Shown here piece after piece: positions 1-10,448 of a stretch of 64,000 nucleotides of DNA. Numbering within the stretch: position 1 is the stretch's first letter; every line of letters begins with the position of its first letter. Both the position numbers and the translations under genes were made by a program. Source of the stretch: Amphimedon queenslandica (lineage: Eukaryota > Porifera > Demospongiae > Haplosclerida > Niphatidae). The stretch covers positions 148,157 through 212,156 of the forward strand of contig NW_003546325.1 in NCBI RefSeq assembly GCF_000090795.2, given 5' to 3'. The notes under the pieces are model-generated. The model searched no databases, had not been told where the DNA came from, and saw nothing but the letters and a program-made list of their open reading frames with translations.

Positions 1-3000
1 ACTTCAATTGTAGTGAGATTAACATTTGTGGTCGAAGTTGAGAGTGAGAGTGTAACAGAGTCATCACGAGTAGTGGCATCAACTGAGCCTTGAATAGTAA
101 TAGCAGTAATATTAAAAGTTGACGAGTTGTATGTCTCACTGAATATCAGTGTTAGATTACCAGTGTTGAGATCAATGATGAAATCAGTTAATTCAATACT
201 GGTATTATCAGCAATGACATCAGCTGCTTTGAATGTTCCTCCTGATGTTAATACATTAGTAAAGAGATCCTCAATAGCTCCAGAAGTCAATACAAGGTAT
301 GTATTGTTAATATTGGTGCCAAGAGCTGTTAAACTCTTGATAACATTAAGATCAGAGTCTGGCAGAGTTAGAATAGCAGTCTTGCCATCATCAGAGCGAG
401 TGACAATGCCATCAGCTGAAGGATCTAATGTATCATCAGTGGAGCCATTGTTAGTTATACTGAGGCTAGTGATAAGGAGTGAAGTCTCATCAATGAAATC
501 ATTGAATGTTAATTGAAGCTGTCCCTCATCAAGGTCTAGACTAAAGCTAGTAAGAGAAGGTGGAGTATCATCAGTGACAAAAGCTCTAGCTTGAAGTGCT
601 TTACCATCAGTAACAGCAATTACATCAATACCATCAACATCATCAATAGCAAATGCTTGCATTGTTAGCCAACTGGTTGATACATTACGGGCAAGAGCAC
701 TCAATTTCTTAATGCCAAAGAAATCCTGGTCACTAAAGCTCACTGTGATTTCATAACTATTGTTACTGCTGGTGGTAGAGCTTTGTAGTGTATAGTGAAT
801 GTCTCCTTCCTTTCTCTGCCTGTGCTGTATTCTGAAAGCACTTGAATCAAACATGGTCACGTCCATCACATCATCAAATGTCAAGTTCAATCGGCCATTG
901 TCCATGTCCAGTGAAAAGTTTCTAAGAGTTGGTCTACTAGAGTCAGGCACTAGAGCTGATGGTTCAACTGGTCCCACTGAACCAATAGGAACATTGTTCA
1001 TATCTTCAATAGCTCCTGCCTCTATTGTTAAGAAGGTATTGCTTGCACTAGATCCAATGAGATTGTTTAGCTTCAAAGTGGTGACATCACTATCCAATAA
1101 CATTACAGTGATTTGTTTTACTCCATTGCTCTGTGTGACCACATCACCACCAGTGAGATTAACAGTGATAGTAGGTCCAGTCCTATTGTTCTGAAAAGAG
1201 AATAGAGTGAGGTCAGTTAGAGAGGATGTAAGCATAGGCTCATTGAACTTGAGGATGATCTGATCAAAGTTTAGAGTAAATTGATACTCAACTAGCATTG
1301 GTGCTGTTGAATCATTGATGAAGGTAGTCACTGGAAATCCCATTGTTAACGGTTCAGCTACTACCACATTCTCATCGGTCTCATGAGCTGTATCAGTAAT
1401 GAACTTGTCAGTGAATGATACATAAGTATTGGTGCTATTTGTAGCTAGTTTGTCATTAGCTTTGAGGAAATCAAGATCATCTTGAGTGAGTGTAATCTCC
1501 ATTACAGTGCTATCAGATCCAGCAGTGCCTCCAGTGAGTGTTAGTGTAATGGCACCAGGTTCACTGCCATTAGATGCTGACTGTATAGTGAGCTGGGATA
1601 CATTAACAGAGTCAGATAGTACTGGCTCATTGAATGTAAGGAACAGTTTGCCAGCATCAATATCCATTGTAAAGGCATCAAGCATTGGCTCGTTAATATC
1701 AAGAATAAAAGTAGTAGCTGGACCGATACTTCTAGAATTAACTGCATTACCATTAATATCAGTAATAGCAATAGTCTCTAATCTAACAAAGCAGTTGTAT
1801 CTCCTTGAGCAGACAAACGGCCTTAACTTGATCTGATTAAGATCAGTTGTAGTTAGATTGATTCTAATGGTAGATCCAACGGTACTGTTACTAAAACCAC
1901 CAGTCAAACGATAGGTACTAAATGGTTGTTGATATGATGTTTGCAATATAATACCAGTTCCATTAACAGATGCTGGATTCATTGGTTCACTGAATGAAAG
2001 TGTCAATGAACCAGCATCAAGATCAAACTCAACAAACTCTCGTAGTGTTGGTCGTCTTTCATCTCCAATATAAGTAGTGACATTAAAAGCATTAGCAGGT
2101 AGAATAGCATCACTAAAAGTATCAAAGTAATCATGGACAGTTCTGTCAGTGTATGATATGAAGCAGCGAGTAGCATCAGTACAAACTTTTAGTATCTGTA
2201 GCTGTTCAAGGTCTGCATTGTTAAGATTCACTCTCATTGATAGCTCATATCGAGTCCAGTAGTAGGTACCATCAACACTAGTTGTTGTAAGTGTGTATCC
2301 AGTACCTGATGGTTCATCATATAGAGTGATGTTTGTAGGTTCCAAGTAGTTCTCATGTATTACCTCATCAAATGTAAGGACAAGCCTCTCATTTGTCAAG
2401 TCAAAAGTGAACCCAACAAGAACAGGGCCACTTGTGTCAGGAGTAAAATCAGTCACAGGAATAGCTTCAATGTTTTGAACACGATCAATGTAATTACCAC
2501 TCATGTCTCTTATAGCATAGTTGAGGATAGCCATGAAAACAGTAGTATTAGTGCGACCAATTTGATACCTTTTTAATCTGTTTAAGTCAGACTCCCTGGA
2601 CAAACCACTAAGAGTGAATGTCAGTTCCCGTCCATCAGGATCACTACTTCTATAACCTGAATCTAATACTTCACGACTACCAGAAGTTGGATTACCATCA
2701 TATCTCTGTAGTTCAATATGCTGAGATGCTAATGTGCTAACATCCACTGGCTCATTGAAAGATATTGTTAAATTACCACTATCCATATCAATATCAAAAG
2801 ATGCTAAACTTGGTAGAGTAGTATCAGGAATAAGTGTTCCATCAATTCCTGCAGTGTCTGGTATAGGCCGACTAGGATTAGCATTAGCATCCTTGATAAA
2901 ACCACTTGGAGCTGATAAGAAGGTATCAGTAGAGTCAGTAGCTAGTGATGTGTCTAATTTTAGCTCATCCAAATCACCAGAAGAAAGAGTAATTCTAACA

Positions 3001-6000
3001 ACATTACCTGTGAGAGAGGCTGTATTACTAGTGTCAAGTGTATATGAGACAGATGAAGAACTGGCAGTGCTTTGAATGGTAATTTGAGTGAATAAGAGTG
3101 AAGATACATTAGTTGGTTCATTGAATGTTAGGAACAGAGTACCAGAATCCATATCAAGAGTGAATGAGTCAAGATTAGGAGGAGTTAGATCAGCAGTGAT
3201 GTTCCTAGCTTGTAATGGAACAGTTGTATTGATCTCTAAACTGCTGCGTCCCACCATATCAAGAACAGCACCACCAACAACTGATATAAATGTAGTGGTA
3301 GTGCTATTTCCAAGAGGAAAATTGTTCCGAATATCCTCCAAATTAGCACTTGTTAGTAATAACTCAATCTCTGAGGAGTTAACAGTAGTACGTACTGTAG
3401 CATCAGAGAATGATACAGTAAGGGAAGAATTACTGCTATTGAGTAGAGTGTAATCAGAAGTATCAACTGTTGCTACTTGAACTGTTTCATCAAAAATGAG
3501 CTCAAGTATTAATCCACTAGTGCCAGTTGGTGGTGGCTGTAGTTCAAATGCTATCAGTTGAGGAGGAGTGGTGTCAGGAATAAAGGTGGTCACTTGTCTA
3601 TCATCAATGGCTTGTATGTTATTACCCTGACCATCAACAAAACCACCTGCTGCTATATCAAGGTAAGTGGTAGTGTTGGACACAGCCGTCCTGAATTGAG
3701 CTTTAATGCTATTGAGATCATCATTACTGAGCTGAACAGTGATATCAAAATCAGCATCAACACTTAGAAATGTGCCTCCAGTCAGTGTCACTGGGAATGA
3801 GTTATCACCATTGTGAAAGGTGAATAGACTAGGCACAAAAGTGTCATTCTCAATTGTCTCACTGAATGAGAGGACTAATCTACCATTATCCATATCTAGA
3901 TCAAATCCATCCAGCACAGCTCCACTCGTGTCTTCAATGATGTTTTCAGCCTCAATGCCAGTTGTGGTGAAACCAGTGATGTTGTTACCGGCAATATCCT
4001 TGATTGAGCCAGACTCAAACCCTAGCCAAGCATTGTTCCTTCTATCAGCTAGATTAGAAGTAGTCTTCAGATTGAGGGCAACGACATTATCAAGATTAAC
4101 AATTACAATGAGGCCATCAGAACTGGTAGAGGTTCCTTTAAGAGCTAGCATTGCTGTAGCAGAAGAGAAAGTCTCCTCATTATAAAGTGTAAATGCAGAG
4201 AAGTTAAGAGTAGACACATCGACTGGTTCATTGAAGGTAAGCTCGACTGTATCGGTTGAGAAATCAATAACATACTCAACCAGTGTTGGAGGAGTAGTAT
4301 CAGGAGTGACATTTAATGCCTGGACTCTACCAGCACTGGAGCTCTGGCTAGACATATCTACTACAGTAGCAGCAGATACAGTAAGATAAGCATTACTAAC
4401 ATTAGTAGCTAATGCTGGCAGCAGAGTGATATTAAAGAAGTCAGTGTCAAGTAGATTAATGGTGAGTATTGGCGAGTTGACAGCAGTGAATGTACCACCA
4501 GTTAGTGTTCTGAAAGCAGTAGGAGAGCCTGTATCATCATTTTGAATGATCATCTGTGTCAGTACTAGTGTAGAGTAGTTGACAGTCTCATCAAATGTAA
4601 TAGAGATAGTACCGGCATCAAGATCCAGTGTAAAGTTGCTTATTGCAGGAGGTGTGGTGTCATTGATATAGATATCAAACTGATCAGCTGATGAACCACT
4701 TCCAGCATCAAAAGCAACCACATCAACTCCAGCAACATCTTGAAAAGCTCCTCCAGCAAGATACAGATAAGAGGTTGGCCTACTGGTACCAATGTTGACG
4801 TTAGCTTTAAGATTATTGAGATCAGTTGTTGTCAGTGTAACTGTTAGGACAGTGTCACTGGTAGCTGATGTAGTGGAGCCACCAGTTAAAGAGAAGGTCC
4901 GTGATGTTTCTGTTCCATTCTCTCTAATCTGTATATCACTGTATGAGATCTGCCTAGTGTCCATAGGCTCATCAAATGTTAGTATGATCTGCCCTTCATC
5001 CATATCTAGTGTACTAGCTTCAAGGAGAGGAGGTTCGGTATCAACAATGAATTCTCCAACCCTAATACCTACAGTGACAGCTGTTATGTCCACACCTCTC
5101 AGGTCGTCAAAAGAAGCAGCCTGAATGGTAATGTATGTATCATTAACATTATTAGCAATATATGGAGAGGACTTGAGTGCATTGACATCTTCATCTGTCA
5201 ATGGAACACTAATGATTGTACTGTTACTACCTGTCAGCGGCGCTTGTCCCACAATATTGATGAATGTTGAAGCAATTGAGGCATTCTGTAGTTCAATCCT
5301 TCTAGTAGCAAAAGAGCTGATTCTGATGACATCAGTAAAAGTGAGGATGAGAGTATTAGAGTTCATGTCAAGAGTGAAGTTAAACAGTGTAGCTGGTGAG
5401 TTATCAGCCACTACATTACTAACTTCTACCTTTTGCTCATTATCGTTAGAGTTATTGCGTATGTCTCTAAAACTGGAGCCAGTTACATTGAGGAAAGTGT
5501 TAGTACTGTCAACTCCAATAGAGCTGTCAGTTTTAATATTAGTGATCAGCTGAGTATCAAGCTCAAGTGTAACAGTTAGAGCTTTGGTTCCAGTGCCAGC
5601 AGTTAACTTTGTCTTTGAGAGATCATAGGTTTTATCATCATCATTGTGTATGGTAAAGTTTCTAAGAGTGAGAGAGGAAGTGAGGACTGGCTCAGAAAAG
5701 GTGATGATTAAAGTGTTGGCATCTAGATCAAGAGTGAAGGTATCAAGAGATGGACCCGTTGTATCAATTGTGAAATTCTTCACTTGCTTAGCTCCAGTAC
5801 CTGGAATAGCTACCACATTATTAGGAGTACGAGCAACATCGGTTGCAGTGTCTTCAGTAAACCTAATGTAAGTGTTTGCAGTAGAGGTAGCAAAATCAAG
5901 GAGCTTCAATTGATCAGCATCACCATTGAGATCAAGAACTACAACGGTAGCATCAGTAGTAGGCACATCTGTTTCTGACGTAAGAGTATAGGAAGGAGTG

Positions 6001-6901
6001 GTGAGATTAGCAGAGGATTGTAGAGTGATGCCTGTTTGATCAAAAGTAGATACTTTAACAGGCTCAGAGAAAGAAAGAGTGAGAGTATCGTCAGAAAGAT
6101 TAATGTCAAAGTTGATGAGTTGTGGATTTGTGGAATCATCAACAAAAGTAACAAGCTGATGAGCAGCTACTCTGGTTGAATCATATGCCTCAATATCTCT
6201 ACTAGTATTATCAATTGGATTAATAAGATCTGTGATAAAACCAGCTTCATAGTTAGGTACACAATCAGTCTCACTAGAGCATAGACCATCAGTGGCCTTG
6301 ATCTGATTGAGATCAGCAGTTGTCAAACAAAACGATATTGTTTTACCACTAGTGCAGTTGCAAGAGGCATCACAAGTTCCTCCAGTTAATGTGTACTTAG
6401 GATCATTGGGATCAGCTGCAAAGTCTCCTTGAAGGGAAAGCTTGGAGAAGTTAAGAGATGAGACATTGACCACTTCAGAGAAAGAGAATGTAAGCAAGCC
6501 ATAATCCATATCAAACTCAACAAAGCTACTAAAAGATGGTGCAGTGTTATCATTCATAAACGTATTGATCAATACGCCAGTTGAATTGATATACTCTTCT
6601 GTTGAATTTGTTATTCCATTCCCAGCTTCAAAATACACTCGTGAAGATGTCACCTGACTTGAGGTGACATTAGTTGCCCTGAGATAGATCTCAACACTGT
6701 CAGTGAGATCACAAGTAACAACATCTCCACTATGTGTACCAGTACCAGACAGTGCTCTAGCTGAACCTAAACCATCAGAAGGTAGGCCTATCTTAATGGA
6801 AGAGCAGTCAACATCCAAGGCGTCACCAAGATCAGAAAATGTCAGGTCAAGTTGGCCAGCATCAAGATCGAGAGTTATAAAATCAAGAGTTGGTTGAGCA
6901 T
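1..6901 (-). CDS. Giant Ig-like repeat protein, partial exon running off the left edge
   Basis: Read on the minus strand, the frame whose codons occupy forward triplets starting at multiples of three stays open from 6901 to the window edge. It has no stop in this window, so a scan requiring a stop codon would miss it. Translation begins DAQPTLDFITLDLD and gives about 2,300 residues with 19 strand motifs of the type LTFSETVN, spaced about 365 bp. Each unit follows the pattern D-T-x-P-x-L, LDMDxG, LTFSE, YTLTGG, DLNxIK, NTYLS, DMxGN, and is rich in N-x-S/T. Family members are unassigned Ig-like beta-sandwich repeats. The exon begins after a CAG acceptor in phase 1, so the first codon is split and the start codon and signal peptide lie in upstream exons I could not locate. 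It lies head-to-head with a second giant gene of the same family. Cys-pair domains are visible near 6250-6290, 2165-2195 and 1790-1815. Coding status is very likely; function is unknown. Confidence 0.9.
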
Positions 6902-6912
6902 CTGTTTAGATG
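6902..6912 (-). other. Splice acceptor of the minus-strand giant exon
   Basis: On the minus strand the sequence reads ATCTAAACAG and then the coding frame ATGCTCAACC. The AG lies at 6903-6902. Reading must begin with one base from the previous exon, G giving Asp or A giving Asn, so the intron is phase 1. The other two frames hit stops within about nine codons, which supports this junction. Confidence 0.75.
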
Positions 6913-8089
6913 AACATTATTATAATAAAATTTGTGTGGAATGTATTGAATGTAAAGTATCATTTATTAATAGCAAAATATAAAACAACCAAATATGATT
7001 AATAAATATTAGGCAAAAGCATATGAAGAATAAAAATACATGTACTTGATTATTCTATATTAATGTAATCATTCAAACTTTAACCGTTAGGAAGCATTAT
7101 CATAATCAATAATGGGAATGAGGCAAGCATGGGCATTGGGCAAGAAATTTATTTAAATGCAATAAGTTATTATGGTAATATAATAATGTATAAAATAATA
7201 GAAGTAGAAAGTTCTGCTGAAGCAAGCAAGGCATCAGTGAGGACTGATGACACAGTTTTACATCAATGAGAACGAGTCCATTGTGCCACAGAGAGCTATA
7301 TCTTCATTCAGACAACAGCTCTACCATCTAACCTTGCTCATTTACTGATGGTCAATATTAAAGTATTCCATAAGCAAGCTAAGCAGGTAATGTGTAACAA
7401 GATAAGATGAGTCGGTCAAGTGATAGATAGGTTTGAAGGAGGAACGTGAACATGTACATATGACAAATGCATAATCAATTACATGTAATTCACACGTGTG
7501 ACGTGTATTAAGCTTTGCCCATACTTGCCTCAAATCATTGTAACAAAATTTATTTTAATTTATATTAGATTGAGAATATGCATTTTAAAAGTACTTAACA
7601 GCTGAGGAGGCAATGCACACACAGGGGTGTAGGCAGGACTTTTCAGTGAGGGACACAAATTACATTTATTTTAGACTTTATTCTACAGCTACTAATACAA
7701 TGACTTACAGGAAGCCTCCAGGAGGAAGAGAAGAATGCTCAGAAAACACAGAGATCTGGAGAGGGAGAGAAGACATAATAATGAAACCACAAACAGCTGA
7801 TCAAAAGAAGACATGCTAATGAACCATAATGAATCACAATACAGCTGATTGAAGCTGTCAAATTCTATTTCTTCTGATTTTTCTAGCCCACAAAATACGA
7901 CTTGAAAGGCAGCCCCACCATATTTGCAACCCTAGCATCTTCCCCTTAGTCTCGCATGACCCTGACCCGGTTATACTTATTAAATTATTAATACTTCTCC
8001 CATTTAATTATCATTTAATACTTCTCCCATTTAAGAAACTTCTGCCATTTATTTATCATGGCTACTGATCTCACAGACATAGAACATGT
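6902..8089. other. AT-rich spacer or 5' intron of the minus-strand gene, no gene recognised
   Basis: Base composition drops to strongly AT-rich as soon as the repeat exon ends. The stretch should contain an intron and possibly a small signal-peptide exon of the minus-strand gene. I tested a hydrophobic stretch on the minus strand near 7350-7410. Its frame has an upstream stop and no start or acceptor, so I do not annotate it. Around 7613-7960 the sequence looks like dispersed repeat material, but no terminal repeats or coding domains could be defined. Confidence 0.5.
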
Positions 8090-8092
8090 TAC

Positions 8093-8109
8093 CTTTTCCA
8101 GTTTCCCAT
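8093..8109 (-). other. Possible first coding exon end (MGNWK) of a minus-strand transcript
   Basis: On the minus strand a textbook start context, ACCGCCATGG, is followed by five codons (M G N W K) and AG at a donor-like AAAAG|GTAACA. It would leave the exon in phase 2. The giant minus exon at 6901 needs phase 1, so a direct splice is out of frame. At least one further exon would be needed if both belong to one gene. Short and speculative. Confidence 0.2.
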
Positions 8110-8377
8110 GGCGGTTAATCGCCCGGGGCCAGCGTTACGGTACAAGGTAGTACCGGGAAGAATTTTCCAGTGAAGTAAAACAGAAAGTCCAGAGAGAGGG
8201 ATGGAAGTAAAATCTTGAAGGTAAAGTGGAGTTTTTGCCTTCTTTTTGCACCAAGTACACCCTTTCTGACTGGAGGAATAGTCTCGAATAGAGGGCGAAA
8301 ACGTGATCTTATCCAGATATGGTAATATTATCCTTGTTACTATAGATACGGGCGGTAAATAGAGGCGGGACTGATGC

Positions 8378-8389
8378 TGCGCATGCGTA
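8378..8389. promoter_or_regulatory. NRF1-like palindromic site TGCGCATGCGTA
   Basis: TGCGCATGCGTA matches the core of the NRF1 consensus (YGCGCAYGCGCR) except at the last positions. NRF1-type sites are common in metazoan CpG promoters, and the palindrome has no preferred direction, which fits a shared promoter. A GAGGCGGGA box lies just before it. Confidence 0.35.
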
Positions 8390-8829
8390 ATAAAAATCAT
8401 TGCCGACGGAATAAAATTCACGAAGGAAACTCCACACAATTCCTCCCTCTTGTTTTCTCGGTACGTTCTTCTTCTCTTAGAACTGCTCTTCAAAGAAGGT
8501 AAACAGCTCAACATTAAGTTATAAAGCTATTATATCTCCTTCTTAGGCTCTTGGTACAAGAATATGCTGTTCTCCTAGCCTGGAGGTTAGTTCATTATTA
8601 GCTGACTGTAGCAATAGTATTAAGGCATTATCAGCATTTAAGCTTTTACCATCATTTGCTAAATAGTTGTAGACAATTATCTAAGCTAAATTCAATTTAA
8701 TTATCATTTTTTATGAAATTGATTACGTTGTGCACATTATGTAGTTCATTAAGGTGGGTATTGTAGTATTATAAATTGAAATAGTCTTTGACTCCTTCTT
8801 TGCGTATTGGGATACTGTATAACTGTATG

Positions 8830-9720
8830 AGAGGATTCACTAAATTTTCTGATGCATATACAATTATGTAAAGCTTGAGCTGAATACAATCAAAATGGAA
8901 AAGTTGCTCAACAATTGGGCCAAGACCATGTACTACAGTACAGAATATTTTATTTAAAATGGCTAGGAGAGAATTCTCCATTTTTACTACATTTTGAATC
9001 TTTACTCAAAAATTAAAAGTAAAGATTTATTGATTTTTATAATTTTTTCTGACGCATATACATGTGCTATGTTGCGTAAAAAAACTTGAGCTTATTCTGA
9101 TTGATTTTTTTACAAAAAAGGCAAAGGCTGCCCGTATATAAATAATAATCTTTAATGATTGAAATGGGATCAGAAATCATTAATAATTAGTTAAAGATAA
9201 GTGTAAATTAAATATACACAAATAAAAAGAAATTAAATTAATTATAATTAATTTTAATAATTTTCCAGGCAATTTTTTAGATATAAATTGAAATTAATTT
9301 TTTCCAGCAAATTTCCTGGGAAATTAAGTTTTACTGGCAAATTTTTAAGAAAAAAAATTAAATTAATTATTCCCCATTTTTCCAGCAAATTTTCTGGGAG
9401 AAATAATTTTTCCGGCAATTTTTTGGGGAAAATTTCCAATTAATAAAAATGGGCCAATTAAAAAAAGCAAAGGCTAGTCCATGTATTGGTTTTTTTATGA
9501 ATTTTAAAAGTTACTCCAAAATTGGGCCAAAGTCCCTGTGTACATAGTCTCAGGTCAAATTTTGCCAAAATTGAAAAAGAAAGAATTTTTTATTTCTATA
9601 GTTTTTTCAAATACATATGCATATACTTATGTTGTGTAGAAAGTTTGAGCTGATTCCGATCAAAATTGAATTTTTTACAAATTTTTAATTTTAGGAACTT
9701 AACTTATTTATAATTCTTTT
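8830..9720. repeat. Diverged copies of a ~180-bp repeat in the intergenic spacer
   Basis: Segments near 8868, 9077 and 9636 share the anchor GTAGAAAGTTTGAGCTGATT with its preceding CTGATGCATAT-type stretch and trailing AT-rich GGC(A)AAGGCT/GGGCC parts. The same unit forms a tandem array inside the PRELI gene's fourth intron about 51 kb away. The copy near 9636 is closest to the consensus; those near 8868 and 9077 are weaker. This is non-coding dispersed repeat sequence of unknown origin. Confidence 0.6.
9240..9440. repeat. AT-rich short repeats with imperfect CCAG...CTGG palindromes
   Basis: Motifs such as TTTTCCAGCAAATTTCCTGGG and TTTCCAGCAAATTTTCTGGG recur with similar ACTGGCAAATTTTT and CCGGCAATTTTTTGG variants at intervals of about 40 bp. 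Each core is a small imperfect palindrome. No gene is visible. It interrupts the neighbouring ~180-bp repeat copies. Confidence 0.5.
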
Positions 9721-9839
9721 ACAAAAACTTGTATTTTGTGTTTTCAAAACACAGAAGGCATAATAATTACCAGCTATATTTTACACTGCAGTTTAAAAGC
9801 CAGAGAAGGAGCCAAAATTTACCTATACATGTACTTATA

Positions 9840-10258
9840 GTCGGTTTCAGTTGAGGTTTTTGTCATCCAGTAGTTATTGCTGCCTGTAAATATGGCTGCA
9901 CTACGCTTACAGTATCATGTATTTCATATTACTCATTTTATTATGTATAATACCTTTACACTGGCTCCTGTTTAATACCTCTACACTCATTTACACTGGT
10001 TCCTGTTTAATACCTTTACACTGGTTCTGTTACCTCTACTTGTTTTTCCTTGGCCATGGCACTTGTTAAAAGGAACTCACGTTCAAGCAATTTAATTAAT
10101 CAAAACAACAACAATAAAAAGGTTGTGGAATGATTACAGAATGTTTCCCATAGTAAAGGTTCCATACTCTATTTAGTTTCTTTTATTTTTTAAATTAAAA
10201 AAAACACTTATATTATGATACTATTGTCATTGAGGTGCGCGACTTAACTGAAACTGAC
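9840..10258. mobile_element. Candidate TA-flanked MITE (Tc1/mariner-like)
   Basis: The left end reads GTCGGTTTCAGTTGAG. The right end, reverse complemented, reads GTCAGTTTCAGTTAAG, giving 14 of 16 matching bases. Both ends are flanked by the dinucleotide TA (9838-9839 and 10259-10260), the target duplication expected of Tc1/mariner elements. The 419-bp interior has no transposase frame, so this would be a non-autonomous element. It ends about 120 bp before the giant gene's start codon. The terminal repeats are short and only one copy is visible here, so the call is tentative. Confidence 0.45.
9949..10031. repeat. Short tandem repeat of about 25-35 bp, three units
   Basis: Three imperfect units beginning AATACCT[TC]TACACT and ending CACTGG[CT]TCCTGTT occur at 9949-9973, 9974-10008 and 10009-10031. 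The middle unit carries a 10-bp internal extension. The array lies inside the candidate MITE. Confidence 0.6.
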
Positions 10259-10339
10259 TATGCATGTGTCATTTATTGACGATAAAACCCTTAATAGTGT
10301 AAAATTTTAAAATCTAAATATTTTATTTTGCGTACATCA

Positions 10340-10369
10340 TCTTAAAACAACCACCAACTCTCCCTATAG
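10340..10369 (+). other. Possible 3' splice site just upstream of the giant gene start
   Basis: A pyrimidine-biased run CAACTCTCCCTATAG ends at 10369, eleven bases before the ATG. If used, a non-coding first exon would come from further upstream, for example the GC-richer island at 8090-8520. The same bases could instead simply be 5' untranslated sequence. Confidence 0.3.
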
Positions 10370-10379
10370 GTAAAACAAG

Positions 10380-10448
10380 ATGTCTTTTAACTTTCGTTCG
10401 TTTCTTTCGTTCTTTTGTGTTCTACTTGTTTATCGGTTCTGCCATGGA
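10380..10448 (+). other. Signal peptide of the giant plus-strand protein
   Basis: Residues 1-23 show a basic start (R6), a hydrophobic core (SFLSFFCVLLVY) and a small-residue end (CHG) before QDPDLSN. This is a standard eukaryotic secretion signal and fixes both the start codon and the extracellular fate. Confidence 0.85.

Larger units (their letters stand above)
8090..8520. promoter_or_regulatory. GC-richer island between the divergent giant genes, candidate promoter region
   Basis: This is the only clearly CpG-containing patch in the 3.5-kb spacer, with CGCCCGGGG, GGGCGGT, GAGGCGGGA and TGCGCATGCG inside an otherwise AT-rich setting. It lies between two head-to-head genes of one family. 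On the plus strand AAGAAG|GTAAACAG near 8500 resembles a 5' donor. On the minus strand AAAAG|GTAACA at 8093/8092 resembles another. Both suit short 5' exons leaving this island in opposite directions. Transcription from here is inferred, not shown. Confidence 0.4.

Noticed and set aside
127-6897. Series of plus-strand frames of 60-140 codons rich in V, S and L
   Set aside because: They lie antisense to the continuous minus-strand repeat exon and carry no recognisable domains; they exist because the repeat's codon use avoids stops on the other strand.
7276-7334. tRNA-like A-box words on the minus strand (TGGCACAATGG and TTAGATGGTAGAGC)
   Set aside because: No B box or cloverleaf could be found downstream, so neither a tRNA gene nor a tRNA-derived SINE can be supported.
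7613-7960. Possible transposon remnant beginning AGGGGTGTAGGCAGGA
   Set aside because: It has the look of a dispersed repeat, but no terminal repeats, target duplication or coding domain could be shown.
8089-8514. Minus-strand frame of 141 codons in the GC-richer island
   Set aside because: No domain or signal, basic and low in structure. Better explained as a promoter or 5' untranslated region; only its last codons next to a donor-like site were kept as a weak exon hint.
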